From NCBI RefSeq assembly GCF_004799325.1, contig NZ_SSMD01000003.1, positions 186,001 to 250,000 of the forward strand: 64,000 bases of DNA, given 5' to 3'. The notes beneath the pieces were generated by a model. It was not told the origin of the DNA and searched no databases. It saw only the letters and a program-made list of their open reading frames with translations. The stretch's first letter is position 1, and every line of letters starts with the position of its first letter. Below, piece by piece: positions 1 to 10,820 of the stretch. The position numbers and the translations under genes were made by a program. Source of the DNA: Thalassobius vesicularis. Its GTDB lineage: Bacteria > Pseudomonadota > Alphaproteobacteria > Rhodobacterales > Rhodobacteraceae.

Positions 1-54
1 TGACGAGGGCGCGATTAGCGGGATGCCCTCCAGGGGCTCGGCGTTTTGGGTCAT
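1..54 (-). CDS. N-terminal fragment of an unidentified protein
   Basis: The gene enters from the left edge on the minus strand. Only its first 18 codons are present (MTQNAEPLEGIPLIAPSS), with an AGGACAGG ribosome-binding site just upstream of the ATG. The fragment is too short to assign to a family. It may continue transcription from the enoyl-CoA hydratase-like gene that lies upstream on the same strand, about 95 bases away. Confidence 0.45.
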   Translation of the reverse strand, partial: MTQNAEPLEGIPLIAPSS

Positions 55-149
55 GGACCTGTCCTGTATTTCCTGAGCGAAGATATAAGGAATGTCGTCC
101 GCTTCGTCCAGAGTGAGAGGCTAGGTCTTTTTGCATATGCGGCAAGGCG

Positions 150-2147
<1,998 letters not shown>

Positions 2148-2478
2148 TCGGGGGCGGGGCCTGTGGCTGTTCCGGGATATGAGTATTTTTATCAGAAAGA
2201 AGCCAAGGGGCGGGGCGCCCGGGATGGCTTATCTGGTAGGTAGGGCGGCCAGAGGGGGCGCAATTTGTGGCGTTGCGCCGAATTTGCCCCATTTGACAGG
2301 AAATGGCGGCGTTGTTGCCTTGCCCCTGTGAACGGGCTTTGGCACCATGGTGTCAGAAAACTGTGACATGGTTGAATTCCGGGTCGGACCGCCCCAGATT
2401 AATCAACAGGAAACGGAGTCTGCCGTGGTTGCCGATGGTCGGGGCCGGTGCGGATTTGCCAAGAACTAAGGAAGACGT
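2148..2478. other. Gene-free interval before lon
   Basis: This 331-base interval has no credible gene. It contains one copy of the GAGTATTT box at 2181-2202. A perfect TTGACA hexamer lies at 2293-2298, but no convincing -10 element follows at 16-18 bases. A CCCCATTT stretch just before it resembles the -10 part of a heat-shock promoter, which would suit lon, but I see no matching CTTGAA-type -35. The lon promoter must lie here; I cannot place it. Confidence 0.5.
2181..2202 (+). repeat. Intergenic A+G-rich box, GAGTATTT type
   Basis: This 22-base box begins GAGTATTT and ends TCAGAAAGAAG, 33 bases after the tgt stop codon. The same outer sequences with variable bases between them recur at 21625-21646 and 59697-59718. 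A related form ending GAAGAAG occurs four more times in the window. It is not coding. Confidence 0.7.
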
Positions 2479-4884
2479 ATGCAAGAGCCTCTCAACGCAT
2501 CCTATCCCGTCCTGCCACTGCGCGACATCGTCGTGTTTCCGCATATGATCGTGCCGCTGTTCGTGGGGCGCGACAAATCCGTGCGCGCGCTGGAAGAGGT
2601 GATGAAGGATGACAAGCAGATCCTGCTGTCCAGCCAGATCGACCCGTCGGTGGACGATCCTTCGGCGGAGGGGATCTATCGCACCGGTGTGCTGGCCAAT
2701 GTCCTGCAGCTGCTGAAACTGCCCGATGGCACTGTGAAGGTGCTGGTCGAGGGGCAGGCGCGCGTGCAGATCACTGAATTCCTGGACAATGACTCGTTCT
2801 TCGAGGCGCGGGCCGAATTTCTGCCTGAGGCCGAGGGTGATCCTGCGGCAATCAAGGCGCTGCTGCGCACTGTCGCGACCGAGTTCGAGCGCTATGCCAA
2901 GGTCAAGAAGAACATCCCCGAGGAGGCGCTGGTCGCCGTCTCGGAAACCACTGAGCCGGCCAAGCTGGCCGATCTGGTGGCCGGCCATCTGGGGATCGAG
3001 GTTGCCCAGAAGCAAGAGCTGCTGGAAACGCTGGAAATCAGCGAGCGGCTGGAAAAGGTCTATGGCCTGATGCAGGGCGAAATGTCCGTGCTGCAGGTCG
3101 AGAAGAAGATCAAGACCCGCGTGAAATCGCAGATGGAGCGCACCCAGCGCGAGTACTATCTGAATGAGCAGATGAAGGCCATTCAGAAGGAGTTGGGCGA
3201 CGGCGAGGACGGCGCGAACGAGATCGCCGAGCTGGAAGAGAAGGTCGCCAAGACCGAACTATCCAAAGAAGCGCGCGAGAAGGCCGAGGCCGAGGTCAAG
3301 AAGCTCAAGAACATGAGCCCGATGAGCGCCGAGGCGACCGTCGTGCGCAACTATCTGGACTGGTTGCTGGGCATTCCGTGGGGCACGCGCTCGCGCGTCA
3401 AAAAGGACCTGCACAAGGCGCAAGCCGTGCTGGATGCCGATCATTACGGGCTGGAAAAGGTCAAGGAGCGGATCGTCGAGTACCTGGCGGTGCAGCAACG
3501 CTCGGCCAAGCTGAAGGGGCCGATCCTGTGCCTCGTTGGCCCTCCGGGTGTGGGTAAGACCAGCTTGGGCAAGTCGGTTGCCAAGGCCACGGGGCGCGAA
3601 TTCATTCGCATCTCGCTGGGTGGTGTGCGCGACGAAAGTGAAATCCGCGGCCACCGCCGGACCTATATCGGCTCGATGCCCGGTAAGATCGTTCAGGCGC
3701 TGAAAAAGGCGAAGACGACCAACCCGCTGATCCTGCTGGATGAAATCGACAAGATGGGCCAGGATTTCCGAGGCGACCCGGCCAGCGCGATGCTGGAGGT
3801 GCTGGACCCGGAACAGAACTCGACCTTCGTCGATCACTATCTGGAGGTCGAGTATGACCTGTCGAACGTGATGTTCCTGACCACGGCGAACTCGTACAAC
3901 ATGCCGGGGCCGCTGCTGGACCGGATGGAGATCATTTCGCTGGCCGGCTACACCGAGGACGAAAAGCGCGAGATCGCGAAACAGCACTTGGTGCCCAAGC
4001 AGATCAAGAACCACGGCCTGCGCAAGGGCGAGTTCGAGGTCACCGACGGTGCGCTGAACGAGATCATCCAGCGTTACACCCGCGAGGCGGGCGTACGGAA
4101 CCTGGAGCGCGAGATCGGCAAGCTGGCCCGCAAGGCGGTGACGCAGATCGTCAAGTCCGAGGCCAAGCATGTCACGGTGACGGATGAAAACATCGACAAC
4201 TTCCTGGGCGTGAAGAAATTCCGCTACGGCCTGGCCGAGAAGGAAGATCAGGTCGGTGTCGTGACCGGGCTGGCCTGGACCTCGGTCGGTGGTGATCTGT
4301 TGCAGATCGAGGCGCTGCGCCTGCCGGGCAAGGGCCGGATGAAGACCACCGGGAAACTGGGCGAAGTGATGAAGGAATCCATCGACGCGGCCAGTTCCTA
4401 CGTGCGCTCGATCGCGCCGCAGATCGGGGTAAAGCCGCCCAAGTTCGACAAGTGGGACATCCACGTCCACGTGCCGGACGGGGCGACGCCCAAGGATGGC
4501 CCCTCGGCGGGTCTGGCGATGGTGACGGGCATTGTCTCGGTCCTGACGGGCATCCCGGTGCGCAAGGACATCGCCATGACGGGCGAGGTCACCCTGCGCG
4601 GCAACGCTACTGCCATCGGCGGGCTGAAGGAAAAACTGCTGGCCGCCCTGCGCGGCGGGATCACCACCGTGCTGATCCCCGAGGAGAACGAGAAAGACCT
4701 GGCCGATATTCCGGACAACGTGAAGGAAGGGCTGAAGATCATTCCCGTGACCCATGTCAGCGAGGTTCTGAAGCTTGCCCTTGTCCGCGCGCCCGAGCCG
4801 GTGGAATGGGATGAGGAGGCCGAAGAGGCCGCCGCAGCCGCCGCCCTGGCGCAGAAAACCGGGGCAGGGGCCGTGGCCCACTAA
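2479..4884 (+). CDS. lon: ATP-dependent protease Lon
   Basis: Lon is the cytosolic AAA+ serine protease that degrades misfolded and selected regulatory proteins. The 801-residue chain has an N-terminal substrate-binding domain (about 1-200), a coiled-coil linker, and the AAA module with Walker A GPPGVGKT (354-361) and Walker B LILLDEIDK. The C-terminal protease domain carries the catalytic dyad Ser676 (in DGPSAGLAM) and Lys719 (in GGLKEKLLAA). The C-terminal tail is rich in Ala and Glu. It stands alone, closed by an intrinsic terminator, with a long upstream region consistent with its own regulated promoter. Confidence 0.98.
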   Translation: MQEPLNASYPVLPLRDIVVFPHMIVPLFVGRDKSVRALEEVMKDDKQILLSSQIDPSVDDPSAEGIYRTGVLANVLQLLKLPDGTVKVLVEGQARVQITEFLDNDSFFEARAEFLPEAEGDPAAIKALLRTVATEFERYAKVKKNIPEEALVAVSETTEPAKLADLVAGHLGIEVAQKQELLETLEISERLEKVYGLMQGEMSVLQVEKKIKTRVKSQMERTQREYYLNEQMKAIQKELGDGEDGANEIAELEEKVAKTELSKEAREKAEAEVKKLKNMSPMSAEATVVRNYLDWLLGIPWGTRSRVKKDLHKAQAVLDADHYGLEKVKERIVEYLAVQQRSAKLKGPILCLVGPPGVGKTSLGKSVAKATGREFIRISLGGVRDESEIRGHRRTYIGSMPGKIVQALKKAKTTNPLILLDEIDKMGQDFRGDPASAMLEVLDPEQNSTFVDHYLEVEYDLSNVMFLTTANSYNMPGPLLDRMEIISLAGYTEDEKREIAKQHLVPKQIKNHGLRKGEFEVTDGALNEIIQRYTREAGVRNLEREIGKLARKAVTQIVKSEAKHVTVTDENIDNFLGVKKFRYGLAEKEDQVGVVTGLAWTSVGGDLLQIEALRLPGKGRMKTTGKLGEVMKESIDAASSYVRSIAPQIGVKPPKFDKWDIHVHVPDGATPKDGPSAGLAMVTGIVSVLTGIPVRKDIAMTGEVTLRGNATAIGGLKEKLLAALRGGITTVLIPEENEKDLADIPDNVKEGLKIIPVTHVSEVLKLALVRAPEPVEWDEEAEEAAAAAALAQKTGAGAVAH

Positions 4885-4901
4885 ACCTGCGAAACCGATC
4901 G

Positions 4902-4933
4902 AAAAGGCGCCCTTTGCGGCGCCTTTTCTTTTG
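4902..4933 (+). terminator. Intrinsic terminator of lon
   Basis: A perfect 10-base stem, AAAAGGCGCC with GGCGCCTTTT, encloses a 6-base loop and continues into CTTTTG, 17 bases after the lon stop codon. Confidence 0.9.
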
Positions 4934-5006
4934 TCGCAAAAACGTCGGAAAGGCGGGCCGAAGCCTCTTGCACATCACCGCGCCAGAGTCTAAAAGCCGC
5001 GCTACC

Positions 5007-5081
5007 GGGTGATTAGCTCAGTGGTAGAGCGCTTCGTTCACATCGAAGATGTCAGGAGTTCGAATCTCTTATCACCCACCA
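5007..5081 (+). tRNA. tRNA-Val(CAC)
   Basis: The acceptor GGGTGAT pairs with ATCACCC and CCA is encoded. The anticodon stem CTTCG/CGAAG encloses the loop TTCACAT, so the anticodon is CAC. The T-loop TTCGAAT is normal. All four arms fold. A terminator follows 10 bases downstream. Confidence 0.96.
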
Positions 5082-5090
5082 TTATTCCCG

Positions 5091-5124
5091 AAAACGCGCC
5101 CCACGTGAGGCGCGTTTTTCTTTT
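5091..5124 (+). terminator. Intrinsic terminator after tRNA-Val(CAC)
   Basis: The stem AAAACGCGCC/GGCGCGTTTT (10 bp) has an 8-base loop, followed by TTCTTTT. It separates the tRNA transcript from the glycoside phosphorylase gene. Confidence 0.88.
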
Positions 5125-5246
5125 GCGCGGTTTGCCCGGTCCTTGGGCAGTCATGACGGGTTTTCGGACATTTGGCGCCGGATCGGGCCCTGCGGGTTGC
5201 CTCGTTGCCCCTGAGGCGGGCAAAACAGGGGAAAAGACGTTGATCC

Positions 5247-6992
5247 ATGGCCGCACAGAACCAGTCCTTCAGCCTGAAACTCGCCGCTCTGCTAGAGCAG
5301 ATCTATCCCGACCTCGATTGCACGATCCTGTCCAGCCAGGTGATCGAGGCATTCTGGCCCGACGGCGCCCATCGCCGTAAACGCGGCCGTGTGCCGGGCA
5401 ACAACCAATGGTCCGAGCGCGACTCGCTGTTGATCACCTATGGCAATTCAATCGTGGACGGGCAGCATAAGCCGCTGGATCTGCTGCATGATTTCCTTGG
5501 ACGGCATCTGAAGGGCGTGATCGACGGGGTGCATATCCTGCCGTTCTTTCCCTACACCTCGGACGATGGTTTCGCGGTGACGGATTATCGCGCGGTGAAC
5601 CCGGTGCTGGGCGACTGGGCCGACATTTCCCGCATCGGGGCCGAGTTCAAGCTGATGTCGGATTTGGTGCTGAACCACGTTTCGAGCCAGTCGATGTGGT
5701 TCAACGCCTACCTGCAGGGGCACCAGCCGTTTGACCGCTTCTTTTTCGAGGCCGAGCCGACCGACGACCTGTCCAGCACCGTCCGCCCGCGCACCCATCC
5801 CTTGCTGCGCGAGGTCGAAACCGCCAACGGCACGCGTCATGTCTGGTGCACGTTCAGCCACGATCAGGTCGATCTGGATTTCCGTAACCCACAGGTTTTG
5901 CTGGAATTTTTTCGGGTCATGCGCCTGCATATCGACAAGGGCGTGCGGATCATCCGGCTGGATGCGGTGGCGTTTCTGTGGAAACAGATCGGCACGACCT
6001 CGATCCACCTGCCGCAGACCCATGCGATAGTGCGGCTGATGCGTCTGCTGGCTGATTACGCGGTAGAACCGGTGATCCTGCTGACCGAAACCAACGTGCC
6101 CAAGGCCGAGAACCTGTCCTATTTCGGCAACCGGAACGAGGCGCACGCGGTCTACAACTTCTCTCTGCCGCCCCTGGTGCTGCACGCAATGCTGTCTGGC
6201 ACCGCCGAGGTGCTAAATCGTTGGCAAGGCGCGATGCCACCCGCGCAAATGGGCTGCGCTTACCTGAACTTCACCGCCAGCCATGACGGCATCGGCATGC
6301 GCCCCGCCGAGGGGCTGCTGAGCAGTGACGCCATCGCTCAGGTCATCCAGTCGGTGCGCGATTTCGGCGGGCGCGTTTCGATGCGGGCGCTGCCGGGCGG
6401 AGGCGAGGCACCGTATGAGCTGAACATCACCTGGTACGAGGCGATGAAGGGCACGTTCGCCGGCCCCGACGGCTGGCAATTCGACCGATTCATGGCCAGC
6501 CAGACGCTGGTTATGGCGCTGGAAGGGATACCCGCGATCTATATTCACGCGCTTCTGGGCACGAAGAACGACTTGGAAGGCATTGAAAAGTCAGGGCATA
6601 ATCGCGCGATTAACCGGCATCGCTGGGATTATAGCGTGTTGAACACTGCGCTGGCCGACCCCGAAAGTGATCAGGCCCGCGTGATGACCGAACTTCTGCG
6701 GCGCATGACCATCCGGCGTAAACAGCCCGCGTTCCACCCCAATGCCACGCAATTCACCCTGCACGGAGACGCGCGGATTTTCGGCATCTGGCGGCAAAGT
6801 CTGGAGCGTGACCAGTCGATTTTCGCGCTGCACAACGTCAGCGCGGATATGCTGACGATCTCGCCTCAAACGATCAACCTGATCGACGGAGAGGACTGGA
6901 TCGACCTGCTCAGCGGCCAGCGGATCGACCCCGCCAGCCCTGAAATCAGTTTCGCCCCCTATCAATGCCGCTGGATCAGCAATCGGGCGTGA
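5247..6992 (+). CDS. GH13 (subfamily 18-like) glycoside phosphorylase, probably glucosylglycerate phosphorylase
   Basis: This 581-residue alpha-amylase-fold enzyme belongs with the sucrose-phosphorylase-like group. The nucleophile is Asp239 (RIIRLDAVAF), the acid/base Glu281 (LLTETNVP) and the third carboxylate Asp347 (TASHDGIGMRP). By overall similarity it would often be labelled sucrose phosphorylase. Its tail-to-tail position against a glucosyl-3-phosphoglycerate synthase and a matching phosphatase suggests instead the related glucosylglycerate phosphorylase, which splits glucosylglycerate with phosphate into glucose 1-phosphate and glycerate. The family is clear; the substrate is inferred from context. 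Its stop codon and that of gpgS form one TGATCA palindrome. Confidence 0.8.
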   Translation: MAAQNQSFSLKLAALLEQIYPDLDCTILSSQVIEAFWPDGAHRRKRGRVPGNNQWSERDSLLITYGNSIVDGQHKPLDLLHDFLGRHLKGVIDGVHILPFFPYTSDDGFAVTDYRAVNPVLGDWADISRIGAEFKLMSDLVLNHVSSQSMWFNAYLQGHQPFDRFFFEAEPTDDLSSTVRPRTHPLLREVETANGTRHVWCTFSHDQVDLDFRNPQVLLEFFRVMRLHIDKGVRIIRLDAVAFLWKQIGTTSIHLPQTHAIVRLMRLLADYAVEPVILLTETNVPKAENLSYFGNRNEAHAVYNFSLPPLVLHAMLSGTAEVLNRWQGAMPPAQMGCAYLNFTASHDGIGMRPAEGLLSSDAIAQVIQSVRDFGGRVSMRALPGGGEAPYELNITWYEAMKGTFAGPDGWQFDRFMASQTLVMALEGIPAIYIHALLGTKNDLEGIEKSGHNRAINRHRWDYSVLNTALADPESDQARVMTELLRRMTIRRKQPAFHPNATQFTLHGDARIFGIWRQSLERDQSIFALHNVSADMLTISPQTINLIDGEDWIDLLSGQRIDPASPEISFAPYQCRWISNRA

Positions 6993-8213
6993 TCAGCTGA
7001 TCTCGGCATAGTCCAGCTCGGCCGCGGCCTTGCGGTCGCGCATCAGGTCCGGATCGGCCGCGTGAACGCGTGCCCAGGTCGGAATGAAGGGAGTCTCGGC
7101 GGGGTTTTCCAGGTAGATGCGGCCAGCCAAGGTGATGTTCTCGGCGAACATCTCGACGCTGCGTTCTTCTTGGTGGCGGTCGACGGTCAGTCCGTTCATG
7201 CGGGCGTCGTGATAGAAATCCTCCAGCAAATCCAATGCGGTACGGTAGTAGGTGGCTTTCAGCGTGCGAAAGGTTTCCTCGGTGAAAACGGTGCCATCGG
7301 TGGCCAGCTTGCGGAAAATCGACTTGCAGATGTCGATCGACATGCGGCTGAGGCCGGTCGATTTGTCCTCGGGCGAGAGATCCTGATGCTTGTGGTCATA
7401 ATTGTCCGCGATTTCCACCTGACAGACCGATTTGCGCGCCAGATTGCGCCAAGCTTCGGACAGCAGGCCGATTTCCAGCCCCCAGTCCGATGGCATCCGC
7501 AAATCCGGCAGGATCGAGGTGCGCATGGCGAATTCGCCGGACAGCGGATAGCGGAACGAGCGTAGGAAATCGATGTAATCGCGGTCCCCAATCACCTTTT
7601 TCAGCGCGATCAGGATCGGCGAGACCAGCATCCGGCTGACGCGGCCGTTGATTTTGCCGTCGCCGATGCGCGGGTAAAAGCCCTTGGAGACCTGGTAGGG
7701 GAAGTTCGGATTGGCCACCGGATAGACCAGTCGGGCCAGCATGTCCTTCTCGTAAGTCACGATGTCACAATCATGAATCGCCACGACGGCGCTGTCCTGA
7801 CAGGCCATCAGGTAGCCAAGGCAGGACCAGACATTCTTGCCCTTGCCCGGCTCGCACGGGCCCAGGCCGAGGCCGGCCAGGCGGGCGTCGATGGCTTGCA
7901 TGCGGGGGCTGTCGTTCCAGATGACGATGTGCTGCTGCGGCAGGCGTGAAAAGAACTGCTTGGCAGAGCGGAACTGCTCTTCATTGGCGCGGTCCAGGCC
8001 GATGATGATGCGGTGCAGATAGGGCACCTGCGCCAGCTCGTGCAGGATGTTGGGCAGGGCGTCGCCCTCTAATTCCGAGAACAGAGAGGGCAGGATCAAG
8101 GAAATTTTTCGTGACGTAGCAAAGGATTGCAGGTCGCGGCTCAGGCTGGCGGAGTCGTTGGTGCGCAGGTTGTGTAGGGTCGTGATGTTGCCGTTCTGAT
8201 GAAAATCCGCCAC
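6993..8213 (-). CDS. gpgS: Glucosyl-3-phosphoglycerate synthase (GT81)
   Basis: GpgS transfers glucose from an NDP-glucose to 3-phosphoglycerate, the first step to the compatible solute glucosylglycerate. The 406-residue protein has the GT-A layout of this family: GKGKNVW, the metal-binding HDCDIVTY (DxD-type) and YPLSGEFAM in the acceptor region. The GTG at 8213 was chosen because it lies five bases after the phosphatase stop and has AAGGAG at proper spacing; longer forms would run into the phosphatase gene. It forms a two-gene operon with that phosphatase. Confidence 0.88.
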   Translation of the reverse strand: MADFHQNGNITTLHNLRTNDSASLSRDLQSFATSRKISLILPSLFSELEGDALPNILHELAQVPYLHRIIIGLDRANEEQFRSAKQFFSRLPQQHIVIWNDSPRMQAIDARLAGLGLGPCEPGKGKNVWSCLGYLMACQDSAVVAIHDCDIVTYEKDMLARLVYPVANPNFPYQVSKGFYPRIGDGKINGRVSRMLVSPILIALKKVIGDRDYIDFLRSFRYPLSGEFAMRTSILPDLRMPSDWGLEIGLLSEAWRNLARKSVCQVEIADNYDHKHQDLSPEDKSTGLSRMSIDICKSIFRKLATDGTVFTEETFRTLKATYYRTALDLLEDFYHDARMNGLTVDRHQEERSVEMFAENITLAGRIYLENPAETPFIPTWARVHAADPDLMRDRKAAAELDYAEIS

Positions 8214-8218
8214 TGGGA

Positions 8219-9019
8219 TCAGTCTCCTTCTTGGGAATGGGTCAGGGTTGGGACGATTTTCTGGATCATCTCGTTCCAACCAGCGGGGCCGGTCAGGGTG
8301 CTGCGCATCAGACGGGCGTTTTGGGGGGCGGTCAGGCCGCTGAGGGGGGCGGCGTCGGGATTGCGGATCAGCACCGGGATGTCCGCCGCCAGCAACATCT
8401 CAAGGTCATTGGGCGCATCGCCGAGCGCGATCACCTTTGGATTTCCGTAGCGATTACATATGCTTGCCAAATGATCCGCCTTGGTTTTCCCACGGCTCAG
8501 GGTCAGGAAGCGGCCGCCTTGACGGGCGCTGATGTCGTGGTCGGCGAGGTGCGCGAGGAATGTTTCGCGTTGCTGGTTGGTGCCAGTCCACAGTCCGGGT
8601 TCCGAGAAGCAGCGCTGCCGGGCCAGGCGGGCGTTGGCGAGGGGGAGACCGGTGATTTGGGCGACTTCTACATCAGAAATGTCTCCGAACCCGTTGAAAT
8701 ACTGGCGTAATTCAACTGGAGACTGGTCAAGCGTCGCGCGGATGTAGGCGTAGTCCTCGGACTGAATCGTGTCGGCGGATTCGTGGGGTTGCAGCACGCC
8801 GGCGCCGTTTTCGACGATCGCGGGACAGGCCACCAATCCGAGTTCGGCGCGCAAGGGGGCAAGCTCGGCCGCGGTTTTGGAGCTGGCCAGAACGACAGGA
8901 ATATCAAGTGATTTCAGCAGGTTCAGCGCCGGAATTGCGGCAGAATAGTCATAGCTGTGATGATCCAGAAGGGTGCCATCCAGGTCGGTGAACACAATTG
9001 CGGCGGGGGCGTACGTCAA
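8219..9019 (-). CDS. HAD-superfamily phosphatase, probable glucosyl-3-phosphoglycerate phosphatase
   Basis: The 266-residue protein opens with the HAD nucleophile motif FTDLDGTLLD, has motif II LASSKT and ends with motif IV ALGDAPNDLEML. It resembles the mannosyl-3-phosphoglycerate phosphatase branch. It is the first gene of the operon with gpgS, so removal of phosphate from glucosyl-3-phosphoglycerate is the natural role; this is inference from context. The start codon appears to be TTG at 9019, because no ATG precedes the HAD motif in this frame. The ribosome-binding site is weak, so the start is less certain than the gene. Confidence 0.82.
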   Translation of the reverse strand: MTYAPAAIVFTDLDGTLLDHHSYDYSAAIPALNLLKSLDIPVVLASSKTAAELAPLRAELGLVACPAIVENGAGVLQPHESADTIQSEDYAYIRATLDQSPVELRQYFNGFGDISDVEVAQITGLPLANARLARQRCFSEPGLWTGTNQQRETFLAHLADHDISARQGGRFLTLSRGKTKADHLASICNRYGNPKVIALGDAPNDLEMLLAADIPVLIRNPDAAPLSGLTAPQNARLMRSTLTGPAGWNEMIQKIVPTLTHSQEGD

Positions 9020-9062
9020 TGGGCTTGCACCCCGCGCGGGCTTTGGGTAACAGGAGCGCCAC

Positions 9063-9138
<76 letters not shown>

Positions 9139-9496
9139 TTTTCCTATGATTACAAACACTTGTGGTCTGGTTCCCGCTATGGTTCCGCTAATACGGTAAC
9201 GTGCCGGTCTGGTGACAGACAGGCTTGCCCCCCTTATTCGTGCATGTTTTTTCGCCGCTTTGTGGGGAATGCCTAATTTTCGGTCAAACAGGCGGGCGCG
9301 CAAACCGACACAGGCGCAACGCATGTCCCGCGATTGTAAGATTTTCCCCGGTTTTCGTACGAGTCGTTTGGGGGCCAAAACCACCCAAAACCGCGTGATG
9401 AATTATTTGCGAAAATTCGGGTCAGAGGCGCTTGACGCCCGCCACCGCTGCGCATAAACACCCCCTCACGCTCAGGACGTTTTGAGCGGGCAGCGA
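9139..9496. other. Gene-free interval between tRNA-Val and tRNA-Asp
   Basis: No credible reading frame is present in these 358 bases: the short open frames have no ribosome-binding sites and resemble nothing. The only signal I can support is a promoter-like element near the right end, in front of the tRNA-Asp genes. Confidence 0.5.
9432..9460 (+). promoter_or_regulatory. Putative sigma-70 promoter for the tRNA-Asp genes
   Basis: TTGACG and TAAACA are separated by 17 bases. The -10 ends 36 bases before the first tRNA-Asp, leaving room for a short 5' leader. Confidence 0.5.
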
Positions 9497-9573
9497 GCGG
9501 TTGTAGCTCAGTTGGTTAGAGTACCGGCCTGTCACGCCGGGGGTCGCGGGTTCGAGCCCCGTCAACCGCGCCA
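9497..9573 (+). tRNA. tRNA-Asp(GUC), copy 1
   Basis: The acceptor GCGGTTG/CAACCGC and encoded CCA are present. The anticodon stem CCGGC/GCCGG encloses CTGTCAC, giving GTC. Copy 2 is identical and lies 35 bases downstream. Confidence 0.97.
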
Positions 9574-9608
9574 CCGCTGTCCGATCAAAAGTCCGATGCT
9601 GAAAATGC

Positions 9609-9685
9609 GCGGTTGTAGCTCAGTTGGTTAGAGTACCGGCCTGTCACGCCGGGGGTCGCGGGTTCGAGCCCCGTCAACCGCGCCA
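9609..9685 (+). tRNA. tRNA-Asp(GUC), copy 2
   Basis: This gene is identical over 77 bases to copy 1. The short spacer suggests a single transcript for both. Confidence 0.97.
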
Positions 9686-9714
9686 CTTTTCCCCCCCCTC
9701 GTAAGGAAAGCAAG

Positions 9715-9936
9715 ATGCATCGCCTGGACGCCATTTCCTGGACCACGGTGATCTTGGTGTGCGCGACGCTAGGTATGGCGCCGTTCGTGCCCGAGCCGCA
9801 TGTCTGGGAAAAGCTGAAGATGCTGGTGACGGGGACGCTGGTCAAACCGATCGACATCTTTGATCTGCTGTTTCACGGGCTGCCGTGGCTGCTGGCCGCG
9901 CTGAAAGGCGTGCGGGAGCTGAGCCGGAAGGGCTGA
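9715..9936 (+). CDS. Small membrane protein, unknown function
   Basis: This 73-residue protein has one clear hydrophobic helix (about 9-27) and a second amphipathic or membrane-dipping region (about 48-63). It ends in a basic tail (VRELSRKG). AAGGAAAG precedes the ATG. Similar short proteins in Rhodobacterales are sometimes labelled RND transporter, but it is far too short to be one. It starts 29 bases after the second tRNA-Asp and may be co-transcribed with the tRNAs. I do not recognise a function. Confidence 0.7.
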   Translation: MHRLDAISWTTVILVCATLGMAPFVPEPHVWEKLKMLVTGTLVKPIDIFDLLFHGLPWLLAALKGVRELSRKG

Positions 9937-9997
9937 GGGGGCGCTGCCCCCGTCGTGCGGGGCGCGACTCCCCCGGGATATTTTCAAAAAGAAGAAG
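9937..9997 (+). repeat. Composite intergenic repeat (hairpin + GAAGAAG box)
   Basis: The hairpin GGGGGC-GCT-GCCCCC (9937-9951) is followed after 18 bases by a box beginning CCCCCGGGATATTT and ending AAAAAGAAGAAG (9970-9997). It fills the space between two convergent genes and touches both stop codons. The same two modules recur at 12564-12609, 30191-30242 and 58662-58734. Confidence 0.8.
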
Positions 9998-10738
9998 TCA
10001 GTAGGTGTAGCCGAGCGAGGATTCGAGCGGCAGGTCCAGATGTGCGCGCAGGTAGGCAAGGGCCTCGGGCGGGAGTTGGCCGGGATGCGGCGGGCGCGGG
10101 GCGGCGGCATTGAAGCGGGTGCCGAGGCGCTTGACGACGGGGCGCAGCGGGGTGTCGGGCGTCGGCAGGTGCAGGGTGTTACGCAGGGTGGCCAGAAAGG
10201 CGGCGGGGTCGGCCAGCACGGTTTCATGGCGGGCGATGAGCAGGGCGCAGCCTCGGTTCAGCAGGCTGAGGTGGCTGTGCAGTTTCCCGGTGCGCAGGGC
10301 GCAAAGATTGGCGTAGGGCAGGCCGGTCAGGGGATCGCGGTCTTGTTGCAGTGGCTGGCCCACCATCAGTGGCCCGGCATTGGCGAAGTATTTCGGGTGG
10401 TCCACGATAGTGTCCCACGGTGCCTGCAGGAAATCCATGAAGGGCAGCGCCTGCATGTCGGGCGGCGTGTGCCAGGGCTTGGCGAACATCGACAGCGCCC
10501 AATCGGCGGCGTTGCGTAGCGAGACCACCACCAGCATGTCGCGTGGGATCGCCAGGGTCTGGATATGGCCGTGTTTCCATCCCAGCGCCTCGCTTGGGGT
10601 CAGGGGGGTGTTACGGCCCAGCAGACGCTTGAGGTAGTTGGTGCCGCTGCTGCGTTCGCCCAGCACCTGGAACCGCGTCGGCGGCTGTGCGCCGGGGCGG
10701 ATCATAAGGCCGGATTTGGCGAAGGTGTCAGGCAGCAT
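9998..10738 (-). CDS. Sulfotransferase-family protein
   Basis: The 246-residue protein has a sulfotransferase-type phosphate-binding loop near its N terminus (VLGERSSGTNYLKRLL) and a later RNAADWALSMF segment where 3'-phosphate-binding residues are expected. It would transfer sulfate from PAPS to an unknown acceptor, possibly a surface polysaccharide. It has no signal peptide, so it is probably cytosolic. It is divergent from a glycosyltransferase, which supports a role in glycan decoration. The start at 10738 lacks a strong ribosome-binding site; ATG at 10705 is possible. Confidence 0.65.
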   Translation of the reverse strand: MLPDTFAKSGLMIRPGAQPPTRFQVLGERSSGTNYLKRLLGRNTPLTPSEALGWKHGHIQTLAIPRDMLVVVSLRNAADWALSMFAKPWHTPPDMQALPFMDFLQAPWDTIVDHPKYFANAGPLMVGQPLQQDRDPLTGLPYANLCALRTGKLHSHLSLLNRGCALLIARHETVLADPAAFLATLRNTLHLPTPDTPLRPVVKRLGTRFNAAAPRPPHPGQLPPEALAYLRAHLDLPLESSLGYTY

Positions 10739-10820
10739 CGGGTAACGGTCCAGAAATCGATTCTCTTGTACCTACAAAATGGTTAGGGTTCCCGAAAGGC
10801 AGTAGAGCAGAAGGCGCCTC

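Noticed and set aside
6985-7000. GATCAGCTGATC palindrome at the gpgS/phosphorylase junction as a regulatory site
   Set aside because: It contains the two opposed stop codons and the last codons of both genes. A hairpin is possible but there is no T-run and no second copy.
6993-8279. Longer gpgS starting at 8279
   Set aside because: It would overlap the phosphatase gene by 61 bases with no ribosome-binding site; the GTG at 8213 has AAGGAG and fits the family start.
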